Part shown: one piece after another, positions 27,866 through 45,930 of the stretch
Position numbering within the stretch: the first letter of the stretch is position 1
Layout of the letters: each line of letters starts with the position of its first letter
Assembly: GCA_914767715.1 (NCBI GenBank)
Contig: OU612075.1
Span: 12,896,001 to 12,960,000, forward strand
Direction of reading: 5' to 3'
Length of the DNA stretch: 64,000 nt
From: Membranipora membranacea
Taxonomy: Eukaryota > Bryozoa > Gymnolaemata > Cheilostomatida > Membraniporidae
The notes under the pieces: model-generated
Told to the model about the DNA's origin: nothing
What the model saw: only the letters and a program-made list of their open reading frames with translations
The model's database searches: none
Position numbers and translations under genes: made by a program

Positions 27866-29730
27866 TTCAGCAGGTTTTCAGCTCATAGCCATCCAATTGA
27901 AGGTTTTAGCTAATTACCATAACACCAGGAATTGCAAAATAAAACCAAGGTTCAAATTGAAATCATTTTCTACTAGACACCTCAAAAGTCTGTCTTGACA
28001 AGCTTTGTTGGTGAAGACAGGTGGGGTGATGAGATTGGCTAACTCCTCTAACCAAGTACATTAGAATGTCTCATAATTTACACGGTGTGAATTGAAATTG
28101 CAAAAAAACATCATGGTGACTGCTGTTAGGGATGTCAATGATTAACAATATTTTTTTCTTGATGTTTACCGCTTCATGATGACTAGATGAGGCACATCAA
28201 AGCTTAAGTACACAGGCAGACCTGCAGACCCATTTCCATTGAAGAAGGCGCTAACAAAAAATTTCTTTTCGACACCAAATTTTAAGACAATTATAGTCAT
28301 GAAAAAAGGTTCATACAAGATGACAATTGTAATTAAATTTATGATCCAGGAACATAGAGACAGGAACATCATGAAAATAGTATATAATTATGTCTGCACC
28401 TCAGAATCACGGAGAGAAGGCCACTCAAGTTTCATCAAAACCCTCGACTAAAGTAATCATCCAATGAACTCCCTTCATTGAATGAACGATCATAATATGT
28501 CAGGACCAACTCATCTTTGCAGCACATTCTAGCCTATTATCTTATTATTATTATACAGACAAGGTGTTGATACACTTATAAATAACTTATATATACATAT
28601 AGATAGGCCTACATATATATCTGCTATGAAACACAATAGAATATTTGTACATATATATACACATAATAAATGATGTATTGTCACAAACACTCAGACCCAG
28701 GGGGAGGGGGCATCATCATGACAATTGTCGATTCCAATCCTCCACATGGAATTTGACATAATTAATTAATAAATAATTAAATTTATAATAATTAGTTCAT
28801 TAACCCAGGCCAACCCAAGGACCCATACCTAACTCATAGGGGGCTACATGTGTTAGCTTGGAACACAGGTTGGCCAGCTCAGTCTAGTGCCAAAAATACC
28901 ACAATAAAAACCATTGAGCAAGCAGGGATGCATTCTCCATGTTACAAGGGTCATAGTATTTAATACCTTTGAACTTTTCTTGCAAGTCAAGAAATTTTAA
29001 TTAAAAATCAGAAGAAAGAGCAGAAGTGTAAGTGTAAATTGTAGCTCCAATTTCTAACAACACCCAAATTAATTGCCATACTGACTCTCGTGATCTGACT
29101 GGGCATGTAGATCACTGATAAACTAGGTTATCATTACCACAAAGCAGGTGTCGTAAGGCTAAGTATGCATCATGCGTGACTTGAATTCGCGCATGTGCAA
29201 GAACAATGAGTTTAGTTTGGGTTCTGATTGCAACTTTTGAAAGGGAAAATGGGATATCCCCCGCATAAACTGTCAATCAAAATCAGCTAATAATGACAAG
29301 AGAGGATAACTATTAATAACAAATCCGCACGCTTTTGGGGATATGTCACCAGAGCAGGTAGCCAATCAGATGGCTTCGGAATTCCGAGGCTCAATTTTGC
29401 AGAGATCAGCTCATGCCCAGAGCTGAGCATGCGCAGAATGATTAATTGCTCTTAGAACATAAAGTTAAAATATCTTTGTGTTACAGGACTATACTTTTCA
29501 AATATCCAATCATCATTGAGTAAATACAGCCAATGATGTTGTAGATAACAAACAAGGGCCAATTGAACAAGGTTTAACTAAAACTGAAGCATGGTTTAAT
29601 GATTTACATTGGATACGAAGATTTGTCTCCGTGATCCTCATTGTAGTTCATACTTTATCTCATTACAAGTCTTATGCATCTAACCTAAAACGATAGGTAG
29701 ATCTTTGGTGCAAAATTGACTGGGTAAAAA
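27866..29730. other. Divergent intergenic region SNRNP48-like / SCLT1
   Basis: No coding sequence is seen between the two head-to-head genes. The part at 28540-28800 is extremely AT-rich. A GC-rich island-like patch at 29180-29440 contains GCGCATGTGCA (about 29190) and GCATGCGCAG (about 29428), both close to the NRF1 consensus, and a short near-palindrome around CAGAGCTGAGCATG. These may be promoter elements; that is inference from motif similarity only. Confidence 0.4.
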
Positions 29731-32700
29731 ATGAGTGCAACAGCAGAAGAAGTTGAGTTCTTGAAAAAGCAAGGTAATGGTGAATTAATGATAAGATATA
29801 GTACAAACAATCAATAACTGTAAGTTAGTAAGTAGAGAGTAGGCCTAGAAATTAATTTAAATTTTGAGTATCTCAATCTCTTTTTTGATTTGCTTTGATT
29901 GATATTGAGACTTTCTCTTCAGAAGGGTATCAGTATAGCCATTACAGAGACAACTTTGATGTGAGCTACTTTTTTAAGGGAGGGGTAAAAGTTGACTTAA
30001 CATCTACTTTACTTTCACTTACTGCCAGGTTAGTGAATTAGTGTTACAGTACAGGTGTAGAAAAGTTAATACACACATATTGAGTTGACTAGACGATTAA
30101 TGAGCACATAACCAGTGTTCCTGGAAAGGAGAGCTAGTAGTTTAGAAAAATGTAAATGGCAATAAAAGAAGTAACAGGTTTTCATCCTTGATTTCATATT
30201 GTTGTCCCTTTTTATAAGCCTTTTCAATTCCTTAAGCGGAAAAGCAATTTAAGCTTCTGATCAGTATTTCGTTGTAAGTTTCTAATTTAATCATTGGTGT
30301 ATCTGTGATTTGTAGTTGATGAGCTCTCCAACTTACTACATGATTACCAGGAGAAATATCCTCCTCTGACAGATAAAGATCGCAGCTCTGTTCAGGCTCT
30401 TGTCACTCCACCATGGCAAGTCGACCCAAAGTAAGTCCATATATACAACCTTTTTGCACCTTTGTCCTGTTCGGGTGACCGTTCCATATATACAGCCTAC
30501 ATCGTACATAATGGTCAGCAGCTCTCTGGAAGAACCTTCCAATGTATCTTTGATCAAGGAGTTGGTTACTTAATAAATTTGGCATTGGATGATGTACAGC
30601 AGGTAGTATTTTAAAATAATATACTGCTATATGTCTGTATTGTTTTTTTATTTCCCATAATCCTAATGCTTAATATTGGACTGATCAAGAAATTTCTCCT
30701 ATATTTCAGGCTTGTGTCACCTATAATGGTGGAGTACGAGGCTACTATCTCTAGTCTCAACACACAGCTGGAAAACTACAAGGTAAAATCCTAAAATTAC
30801 AAGGGGAAATCAATTAATCATTCAATATCAACACCCCATGATATCACAGACTTAGTATAACAGCTGTGGTTTATCCTTGAACCTTGAAGCTAATGAATCT
30901 GATGTTTTTCATGGAAGTTTGATGATACTTTAACCCAGTTTTTGATATCAGTGTTCTGCGTTTATTTGACAGCATCAATATAAGGCAGTACAAAAGCATG
31001 CAGACCAATTAATCAGTGAGAATGACCGACTCACAGCCCAGCTACAGCAGACTATAGAGGAGAAGTTACAGCCTCTTATTACTACTGGTCAGCCCGCTGA
31101 CGCTGAGCTGTCAGCTGTGGATAATCTACAGACTCAACTCGCTCTAGTCAATCAGGTACATCTACATGCCATCTACATCCTTCTGACTGCTGCCCTGTGT
31201 AAAAAAAAGACTGCCTACGAGTGGTGTGTTTGAATGAACAGAATTTCTGTGTGGTGCTAAATTTATAATGCTGGTTGGGTTGACTCTTCCACCTAAATGT
31301 TTTGATATGCTGAGCGAGACTTACTAAACTAATTGTTGGTGACATTTTGACATAGGCCTACTTGTTTGAAGGTTACCACCAAATAAACCTTCGTCGATTG
31401 GCTTCCTAGTGGAGATGACAAGAAATCGCTTAGTTTAATCAGTTTTGGAGGTAACAAGTTTATATCTTTATTGCTTGACACTGCGATGATAATATTTGTT
31501 GTAGGAGAAGGCAGCTATAAATGACTTACTGAGAAGTTCACAGAGAGAAGTACAGAGACTGGAGGATGAATTATCAGAACTCAGGAGGACAAATATATCT
31601 AATTCTCACTGGAGACATCTACAAACTCAACACCAGGAGGTGAGGTGGATGTGAAGTCGTCTGCTCTTAAGTTGTAATGACTCTACATAGTTTTTTTTTA
31701 CACTTTTATTGGCATTTATCGTTTACTCTACTTTTCATGTACTGTGTTAGTTTTTGCTTCAGTCTGCATTTTATTGAGATTGGATATAGGTTAATATCGG
31801 TCATAATAAATAGTTACTGGTTAGTTATGTGTATAAACTTCTCAAAAAATGGATACGCAGAATTCATCTGTGGCACACAGCGGTACTTGAGTGTTATTGT
31901 CTGATTATTGCTTAAGCTGTTTTAGGATTGAATACTTCGTGTAATAGTATATTCATTCTTGTCTGTAGATGAAAGTGAAATACACTCAGACAATCACACA
32001 AATGAGCCAGGAACTGAGACTCGCACAGGAGGAGGCGAGAAGAAACAGAAATGAAACAGAAATCACTGAGCAGAAACTGCTGGAGTTTAAGAGAAGCATG
32101 TCAAACTTCAAGGATAACAAAGATTTACAGGTATATGTGAACTCAGTCGCATAAACATCTTATATATTGCGCAGTGTGATAATTTTAAATCTGCATTATT
32201 TGCACCTTCTGCTTGATATCAAGCCATACTAAAATGTCAGTCAATTGATTACTACTCATGCTCGTACCAACAAAACTATGCCACCTAAAAATAGCGTTGT
32301 CTGGAGATCTGGATGCGTAATTAACTAAGGAGTAAGGAGTTTTCCCTCCTAGGTTTAACTTGTATTGTTTTGGGAACACAAACAAAATAAGATCACGATG
32401 AGTAAAAATCAAATCTTGTGTTTTGACAAAGGTGACATTTACATGTGCATGTACATGTAGTATTTTGTCATGACAAACTATTAGATACTCTCCGACCATT
32501 AGCACAACTTCATATTTATGTACTTGGACCTCACACTCACACTGTCCACACACTTCAGTTCTTGTCATAGCAATATGCTTCATCTTCAGTCTCTATCTTC
32601 GCTTCAACTATTGAAAGTAGCTCTCTGTTTGACCTCGGGCCGTCTTACTGGTTTTTATGTGAAATTACAATATTATGCTGTAAAATCTGTTAATGCCGTT

Positions 32701-35700
32701 GCCTCAAGCTTTTTCATATGGTTGTAGGATAGAGGACGGGTAATTCAATCTGAAGAGAAAGTAAGAGGGCTCGAACTGGAGCTGAGTAGCAAAATAAATG
32801 AGGTAGCCGATCTGAACTTTGACCTGGACTCACTCAAGGATGTAGTGGACACTCAGCTGGATCAGATACGAAAACTCGCCAAAGTCTGGTCAGTATGAGA
32901 CAACACGTCCATCAGATACATTCCTGCTTATCAAAGTATTTGAATGGTTTTTTTTAATATGGCTGTCTTTTGCTGAAATGTGACTGGGGGCCTGGGTAAA
33001 TTTACGTTATAACATTCCTTTGTCCGAGTTGATGGCACAATAGAGTTTTCCCTATAAACCTATGTGATGGTATTTTTATCTCTTTCGAGGATATTTTACT
33101 TACTTAGTCTGATTTTGTAGTGCTGAAAAGGATGTTCAGGTAGATGAATCTACTGAGAGAGTGAGAGAAGCTGTACAGACAGCTGAAGATGCGTTGCTAG
33201 AGAAAACAGAGGTAACATATAACATCACAAACATTTGTTAACTTAGCTGATGCAGTTTGTGGAATCCATACCACCCTCAAACTTTATCTGCCATCATGCC
33301 AAGCTATCTCTTTCGCATCTGAGACTTATATAAGGTCTAGATCGATCGCTCTTTGTTGAAGTTTGGTTATTGGCAATGCTGGTGCTATTTCTTATTATAG
33401 CATCTGAAGCTCAATAGTCTGAGGTTTTACTGTTGGCTCCATCATAGTATCAAGGACTATTAGGAGTTGCTGCACCTTTGTTTAAATATTGTCATTTCTA
33501 TATACATGTTCAACCATCCATGATCTTAGCCAAGGTTTCCAACCAAGTCTGTGACCCCTTAGCACCCATAATATCATGCATTATCATCGTAGTTGTCTAA
33601 CATAACACCTTAGGAGTAAGAGTTGACAATTCCTAGGCTAGGTACAGTTTGGTTCACTGGACTTCAATGTTTAAACAATGTTGGCCCAGACAGTTGTGTT
33701 TTGACGTAGAATTTAGGATTCAGGTCAGAAATGATCAAGGCATGCAGAAATAATGCTCCACTTGCTAGCATTACATAACATAATGAAAGAGTGCAGTTTT
33801 TAGTCCAAAAATAACAAAGAGACCGGATACTTTACATTGAATGTATTTGTTTTGTTTTATCCATTGGAAAATTAATTGTATTCATTACATTCCAAAACAT
33901 TATCTTTTTGTTCCTAAGTGTTATAAGGTGTAAATTTTAATTGAATAACCTGGCAGCTTTCATTACGTTAAGGGCCCACATTCGATCATTTGATATCAAC
34001 CTGTTATATTCAATGAATACCAGATCGGTTTTCTGTTTTCGGAAACTTTGAAGACAAAACCCTGAAATATGACACCTTTTCATGAAGCTGTGAGTAGAAA
34101 ATTTGTTCATTTCAAAATATCGGCAGCACTAATCATTAATTTAAGATTTCGGCAGCATTTCAGTTGTGAGCCAAGTTAAAGGTTGTTTGATTCCTGTATT
34201 TTTGGCTCTGCACTCTTATCGATATTTCTACTCACGAAACGGTTCATCTATAGTTTGCTGGGCTAATAGGGCATCTAACAAACCTGTATAGTCATGGCGT
34301 CACACACACACTCACTATCAGTGAATCGTTTTGTTGACCAGATGTCGCTGGCTCTGAAGAATTATCAGGGTGAAGTGGACAGATTGAGAGAGGAGTTATC
34401 TATACTCTGTGATCAGGCGGGTAAGAAAACTAAGGAAGAGGTGGATAAAGTACAGAATTACGCTGACATCAAAATACGCAAACTAAACGATACTGTAGAG
34501 CTTCTACAGAATGTAAGTTTCGTCCCCATCATACTAAAAATATCACTTCTGAAACATTTCGAGTAAATCTATTGGATTGAATATTTACTGAAGCACAAAT
34601 TGTGTTTTCTAGATATTCAAAGAACACTCTATCCAATGATGTTTGAATTCGGGTTAATTTAACGATTTGTTCTCTCTTCTAACATTGTAATTGGGATATA
34701 TTTATGACAGGAGAATGGCACACTGCAGGCAGAACTGGAGAGATCAATAAGAGAAAAGAGATCAGTGGAATCTGAGCTTGAAAAGGTAAGAACACCTCTT
34801 GTACTGATTCTTCATTTACACTCTACCTGTGAGGATATCACGGTTATTGCTGATGCTGGGCTGAGTTTAGAAAAAATGGTGGAGGAGGCAAAAGTCTGAG
34901 GCATCACCAGTAACCACCTCCCTGAGAACTACGGCCCTGTGATGAAAATAAAACCTTAATGATTTGTTAGTCCCTTGTCATAGTTGATGTACTGTGGTAT
35001 CCATTAAACTGTTGATTGGTTTGGTGAGCGGGTGGAAGGAGCAGAAATAATTGTTACTGATATTCACAGCTGTAGACTTTGCTGAAATTATTCCAATAGA
35101 AGAATACATACATGGACTCCAGAACCGGTCCCACATACTGATAGTATGTCTTCATTCATGTCACTTTCATGAAAGAATCAAATAAAACGGAATGGTTGGC
35201 TTCCATGAGAGATTAAAGGGCAACCAAGGTTTCGCAGCAATGCATAAATGGGTAGGAAATAATGTGCTGGGCAGCATCAGCTTTGTGCATTACGCGATGC
35301 AAAACTCAAAGTAGTTGCTGACTCTAAGCTGGGTAACACTTCAGTTTAGGGGAGAATCCAAGACTGCTGTAATAATTATAGAGCACAGGCTAAATAATAA
35401 CAGGAACAGGAAACTGCTATGTGGTATTCTCTTTTAGCTGAGTTTGAGTGCCTGATGGAAGAAATGTTTCACAAGAATTCTGGCTGAATAATCATCCGAA
35501 TTATATTTTGTCTTTTTCCCCATTCAGAAGTTTCAATCTGCTATTAATCAATGGCCATCAATGAGAAGTTGTTTGAAACCTTGGTTGCCCTTTAACAAAC
35601 AAATGCAATAACTGTTTAAATATAATGGATATATGTCCCTACTCCCCAGAACCTAATCTTTCGCCAGAATAAATATGGAAAATATATATAAAGCTTAGTG

Positions 35701-38700
35701 AGATACCCATAAGAGTCACAAAAATCTGATATTGATATGTTTATGTTACAATGACAGATATAACATAGAGAATATTTATATGTATACATTACAATGTCAT
35801 ATATATGTTTCCTTCTCTATAACAGGTATACCAGGAGGGAATACATAAAGCCTATGAGGACGGAGGACGTTATGATCAGCTCAGTAAGAGAGCTTGTGAC
35901 GCTGAGAGAGAAAGAGATGAACTCAAGGTCAAACTTGTCAGTATCGATGCTGAACTCAAGCGTACTGAGATGAGGTGAGCACACTGTTATGGTGTTTGCA
36001 AGCTTGCCTGATGTTGCTGACACTCTGAACTACATTTATTTTGCCTTAGATTAACTCAACCCATCAACAAGTGCGTTTGTTGTGTACCAACTAGTTACAT
36101 TTGGTTCTGTGATCTGTAGATGAAATACAGTTTCAAAATCAAATACAACCTGCTTGCTTAGAAATAGCTAAGAAAATTTCCACAATATATTTGTCCAATG
36201 TTTCAATGCCTTCAATATTGAGGATCATTGCACATTGAAATTTGATTTACCAGACTATAGAGTCAATGTGTGAATGTCAAGACCTGTTGTGAAATACAGC
36301 TTTGTGTTGATTGTGCCTTATCTCAAATAACATCTGAGAAATGGCGCTTCATAGCCTTATCCCTACAGATAGTCTAACAGTAGTATGTATATTATAATAT
36401 TCCTTGTGTTTACAGAATGGAGAGTGACAAAGTAAGACTGGATAGAGATGTAGACAGATTATCTGAGAGAGTTGGTACCCTGCAGAGGGACTTTGATAAG
36501 GTCAGCAGCATAAAATTTTACAACAGCAGTTGGAAATTGACACGATAGCATCAGATTGTGGTGATCATTGAGGTTTTGGCAGACATGATTATTCACTTTT
36601 GAAATCACTTACTATTTGAAAAAATTGTGACACAATATTGAATGGCATTAGTTACAATCTAAATTATCAGAAAAGCACCAACTTTAAAACCAATCAGATG
36701 TCCCATGATATTATAACATCATATATATATATATATATGTATTATGTATATCATATAGGTAAATGGAGATAGACTGAGACACTTAGAAGAGGCGAACGCA
36801 TCAGAAGAGTTAGCTAATAAAGTGAGGAGAGAGGCGGAGGCTTCTGATAGAAAACATAATAAAGAGGTAACTACGCAAATAAAACAAGCATTCATCCGTG
36901 TCCTGAGTGTGGCCTCCTTAGTCATATCTCTTCCAGTCTACCTATTGTACTGATTAATATGCTGAAAATTCGTTGCAAAGTCTCCAGCTCCCCCAACGGC
37001 CCATACCATTCATCATCATCGCTATCGTGTGGCTTTCAACAATCCTTTCTCCTATTTATTAAGCTGCACTAAAAAGAACACCTACCTTGACATTATGACG
37101 ATGTCATAAAGTAACTACCAGCCTACCATGTTGCCAGCTTGGGTATCTACTATGCACTATTCCTGTTATTCCTATCTGTACAGATGATATGTATGGAGCA
37201 CAGTATGTCTATGAAGCAGACAGAGTTTGAGGGAAAGTTGAGGACAATGGAGGATACTCACAGAACATCACTAAATAAACTACGAGAGGATGTAACCAAT
37301 CAGCAGAGATCTACCAATCAGTCAGTCTATAAGAAATTATGTTTCCTTACTGATTTTTCGTTAAGCGTCAAGCGTTAAGAGATGTTTGGCCAAACATCAT
37401 CTGAGTTGTCTTGTGTAGCACATGTATAGCTATTTGAAACCAGACTTAGTATGAAACTCATAGATTTTCAAAAGTCAATGTTTCAAATTTAGACACTGGT
37501 AGCTTGATCTTACTAGTTGGCCGAGCCCTCAAATACAAAGTTTACTCCCGCTCATAGCTATGGGTCCAGATATAGACCATCGTTACATTTAATTTAGATG
37601 GAAGGAAGAGTACCACATGCTATCAGATAAATGGGAGAAGACAGTGCAGGCTCTGCGTACAGAAGTATCAGATAAGGAGGGTAGAATTAATGAGCTAACA
37701 TCTCTACTCAGGGAGGCCAGAGATAAAACTATCGAGGTAAAGTCTTGTTGGCCATATATTAATAGTCAAAAGCAATGAATTTTTTTTTTTGGGTCACTTT
37801 CGACTTTTGAGTCATTCCTATGACAGAAATTTGAGCGGCATGCAACAGCCAAGCCCAGATTGTTTCGCTTATTGGATATTGTGACATGCTGTGTACAGGT
37901 TGTCCCTAATGTATCCCAGTCTAATGAGCTATGTTGTTATTCTGTTACTAGGCCGAGTCGATGATGAGAGACTACACTAATCAGATGAGGAAGATAGAGC
38001 TGAGAACTAAAGAGGCTGAGAAACGTGCGGCTGATGCCATGACACAGGTATATTTTATACATATGTACCTGTGTACCTGCTGGCCTATAGTTAGGGCTAA
38101 TGTTAAAAAATAGCACAGCTGTTGGCGTTGAAGTTGTGGCATACAAATTTTTTGGTTGAATCTTTGGAATAATTTGACAATTTAGTGGAACCATTGACTG
38201 CTCTCACATTTTAATTTGAACACTGAACACTGAATAATGTTGGCACTGTTTCCTATCATATTTTAACTATTACAGGTCGCCACCAAGGACAGAAAGATAA
38301 AACAGCTCTGGCTGGAGAGACAGCAACATGCTTTATCAGCCTCCAAACATTTACAAGAGGCAAATATGATGTAAGTTACCAGAGTCCTCACTGTGCACCC
38401 CGAAAACTTGTATCCAATTGACTGTTGGGTTGTTTTGCCTATTGGGTCAATGCAAATTCTTCAAAATTAACACACGACTTGTTCACTGTAAGTCAATCTC
38501 TACTGATTCAGTCACTGATCTATAGCAGCTCGATCGGCTGTGTCAACATTGCCATTTATTAGTATTTTCAAACTACATTGGCACCTAATTTTTTGGTTTA
38601 TGTTGTTTGGCTGCAGGGAGGCAACATTTAGAATGAGTGAGATCGGGGATGAGCTTGGAGGGGGAGGAGAGCCAGGATTATACAGACCTCGTTCCCCCAG

Positions 38701-38806
38701 TATCCTAGGGGAACTGTCTCTGAATGCTGGATCCGCTCCTTTTCTTAGTAAAACTACAAGAGACAGACTGCGGAATAAAGAACTCTTTAGCGATGATCTA
38801 TTATAA
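29731..38806 (+). CDS. SCLT1: SCLT1, centriole distal-appendage coiled-coil protein
   Basis: Eighteen exons, about 750 residues (human 688): 29731-29773, 30316-30430, 30710-30782, 30973-31155, 31505-31639, 31969-32130, 32728-32888, 33121-33211, 34292-34512, 34711-34785, 35826-35974, 36416-36500, 36759-36866, 37184-37320, 37598-37736, 37952-38047, 38276-38370, 38617-38806. Almost the whole protein is heptad-rich coiled coil. Collinear resemblance to human SCLT1 includes the N-terminal LVSPIMVEYEATISSLN, the KTKEEVDKVQNYADIKIRKL block, ELEKVYQEG, and TMEDTHRTSLNKLRED followed by NQWKEEY. SCLT1 docks centrioles to membranes during ciliogenesis, with CEP83 and FBF1. One weak point: exon 8 ends in phase 0 but exon 9 opens two bases before an ATG, so a small exon in the 1.08-kb gap is probably missed, or exon 9 is an alternative first exon. 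Confidence 0.88.
36719..36740. repeat. AT dinucleotide run in SCLT1 intron
   Basis: An (AT)n run of about nine units, eighteen bases upstream of the acceptor of the exon at 36759. Length variation here could affect branch-point spacing. Confidence 0.7.
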
Positions 38807-39369
38807 GATTTATAATTATGGCGAAGTTACTGCCCTGTCATCCATTTAATATGGTGGAGACCTTTTAATTGCCAATTAAATATTTCATCAGCAAGATGTC
38901 AATGTTCGAAAAAACGATCGCCTCTAGCCAATTTGGACACCAGACAGTAATTCTGTCCAACTATTGTTCTTTTACTGGAAGCACTGCTGATGATTTTTCC
39001 GCAATAGTTTAAACAAGGAGTGGTTTAAAATATTGATTGCTATTTTGGTGAGTATAACAAAATCATGATCTATGCAATTTGACATCAGGTGACTCTTTTT
39101 AACCATTTTTGAATGAAGTTAGCGTGTAGATTTTATTTATTGTTCATGTTTTTTTACGGCCTGTGGTGAACCAGTTTTACTCTCATTACTTTGCTGCTTG
39201 ATTTTACTATTACAGTTCATCCGTATAACAAATTACAAACATTTAGATCTCATTTACAGTCACAGGTCACTCAACCCGGTCGGCTAATTATGCTCCAAAT
39301 GGGCTAACTTTCTTTGACTCGGTAATGTTTTCGCTTCACCATTCGAATTGAGAGCCTCCTTGTGATGAC
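38807..39369 (+). other. SCLT1-MMP intergenic segment
   Basis: No coding signal. It must hold the 3' end of SCLT1 (ATTAAA near 38876 is a possible poly(A) signal) and the promoter of the metalloproteinase gene within 563 bases. Confidence 0.45.
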
Positions 39370-45114
<5,745 letters not shown>

Positions 45115-45930
45115 TATAAATTATTAATAGAATAATGAAATACCTTGTATGAAGGTGTTGCTAAAGACGCTAAAAGTTAAAACTTCCATGTACCTTGTGG
45201 GTAATATTATTCCGATATTGTTGCTGGTGTTACTGTTAGTCATATCGGTTCATATCGCGGATGATACATGGTGAAATAGTATGGAGATTGGTCATCATTG
45301 AAGTTGTGATAGTTTGTAGGCAGGTTGTGACTGTTCCTGGTTATACTTATTGGTGGGTGTTGACTTGGTTTTTATTTGGCTTATAGTAAAAGTTTGTTGT
45401 TTTGAGATAATTTATATATTTAATGCAGAGAGAATTTATTATTGATTCCACATCAAGTATGGAGTAAGTTATATATTTATTTATTTTGAACATAGCAAGT
45501 AGGCAATTGAATGTTTTTTTCTTTGAAAAAAAAAGTTTTGTTTAGAAACATTTGTCATTGGATTCATTTCATCACATTATAACTTATGCATATTTCTTGC
45601 CAAATACCTCATAGACTCGTCAATATCCTGTTGTAGATAACATTCCACATATCATATTTTACGATCTGCAATGATGCTTGTCAATCTACTCGACATGAAG
45701 TGTTGTGTATTAAAATTTGAGCTAGTAAATGAGATAACCAGTCTGTTCACAAGAAGGGAAACTTGAAGACAAAAGTAATAATTAGTGTCTCATTTGAGCA
45801 TCTGTGTACATAAGTTAGAAGACATTACAGCATCATTACCCTACAAAGAAATTTGTGGATTGAGACCTTATTGCGAGTGCTGCTGGATTAAAATCAGCTG
45901 TAGAATCCGCCAAATATTGTCTGAGAGAGT
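45115..45930 (+). other. MMP-fucosyltransferase intergenic segment
   Basis: AT-rich sequence without coding signal, containing the MMP 3' untranslated region (ATTAAA near 45708) and the promoter and 5' leader of the fucosyltransferase gene. Confidence 0.45.
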
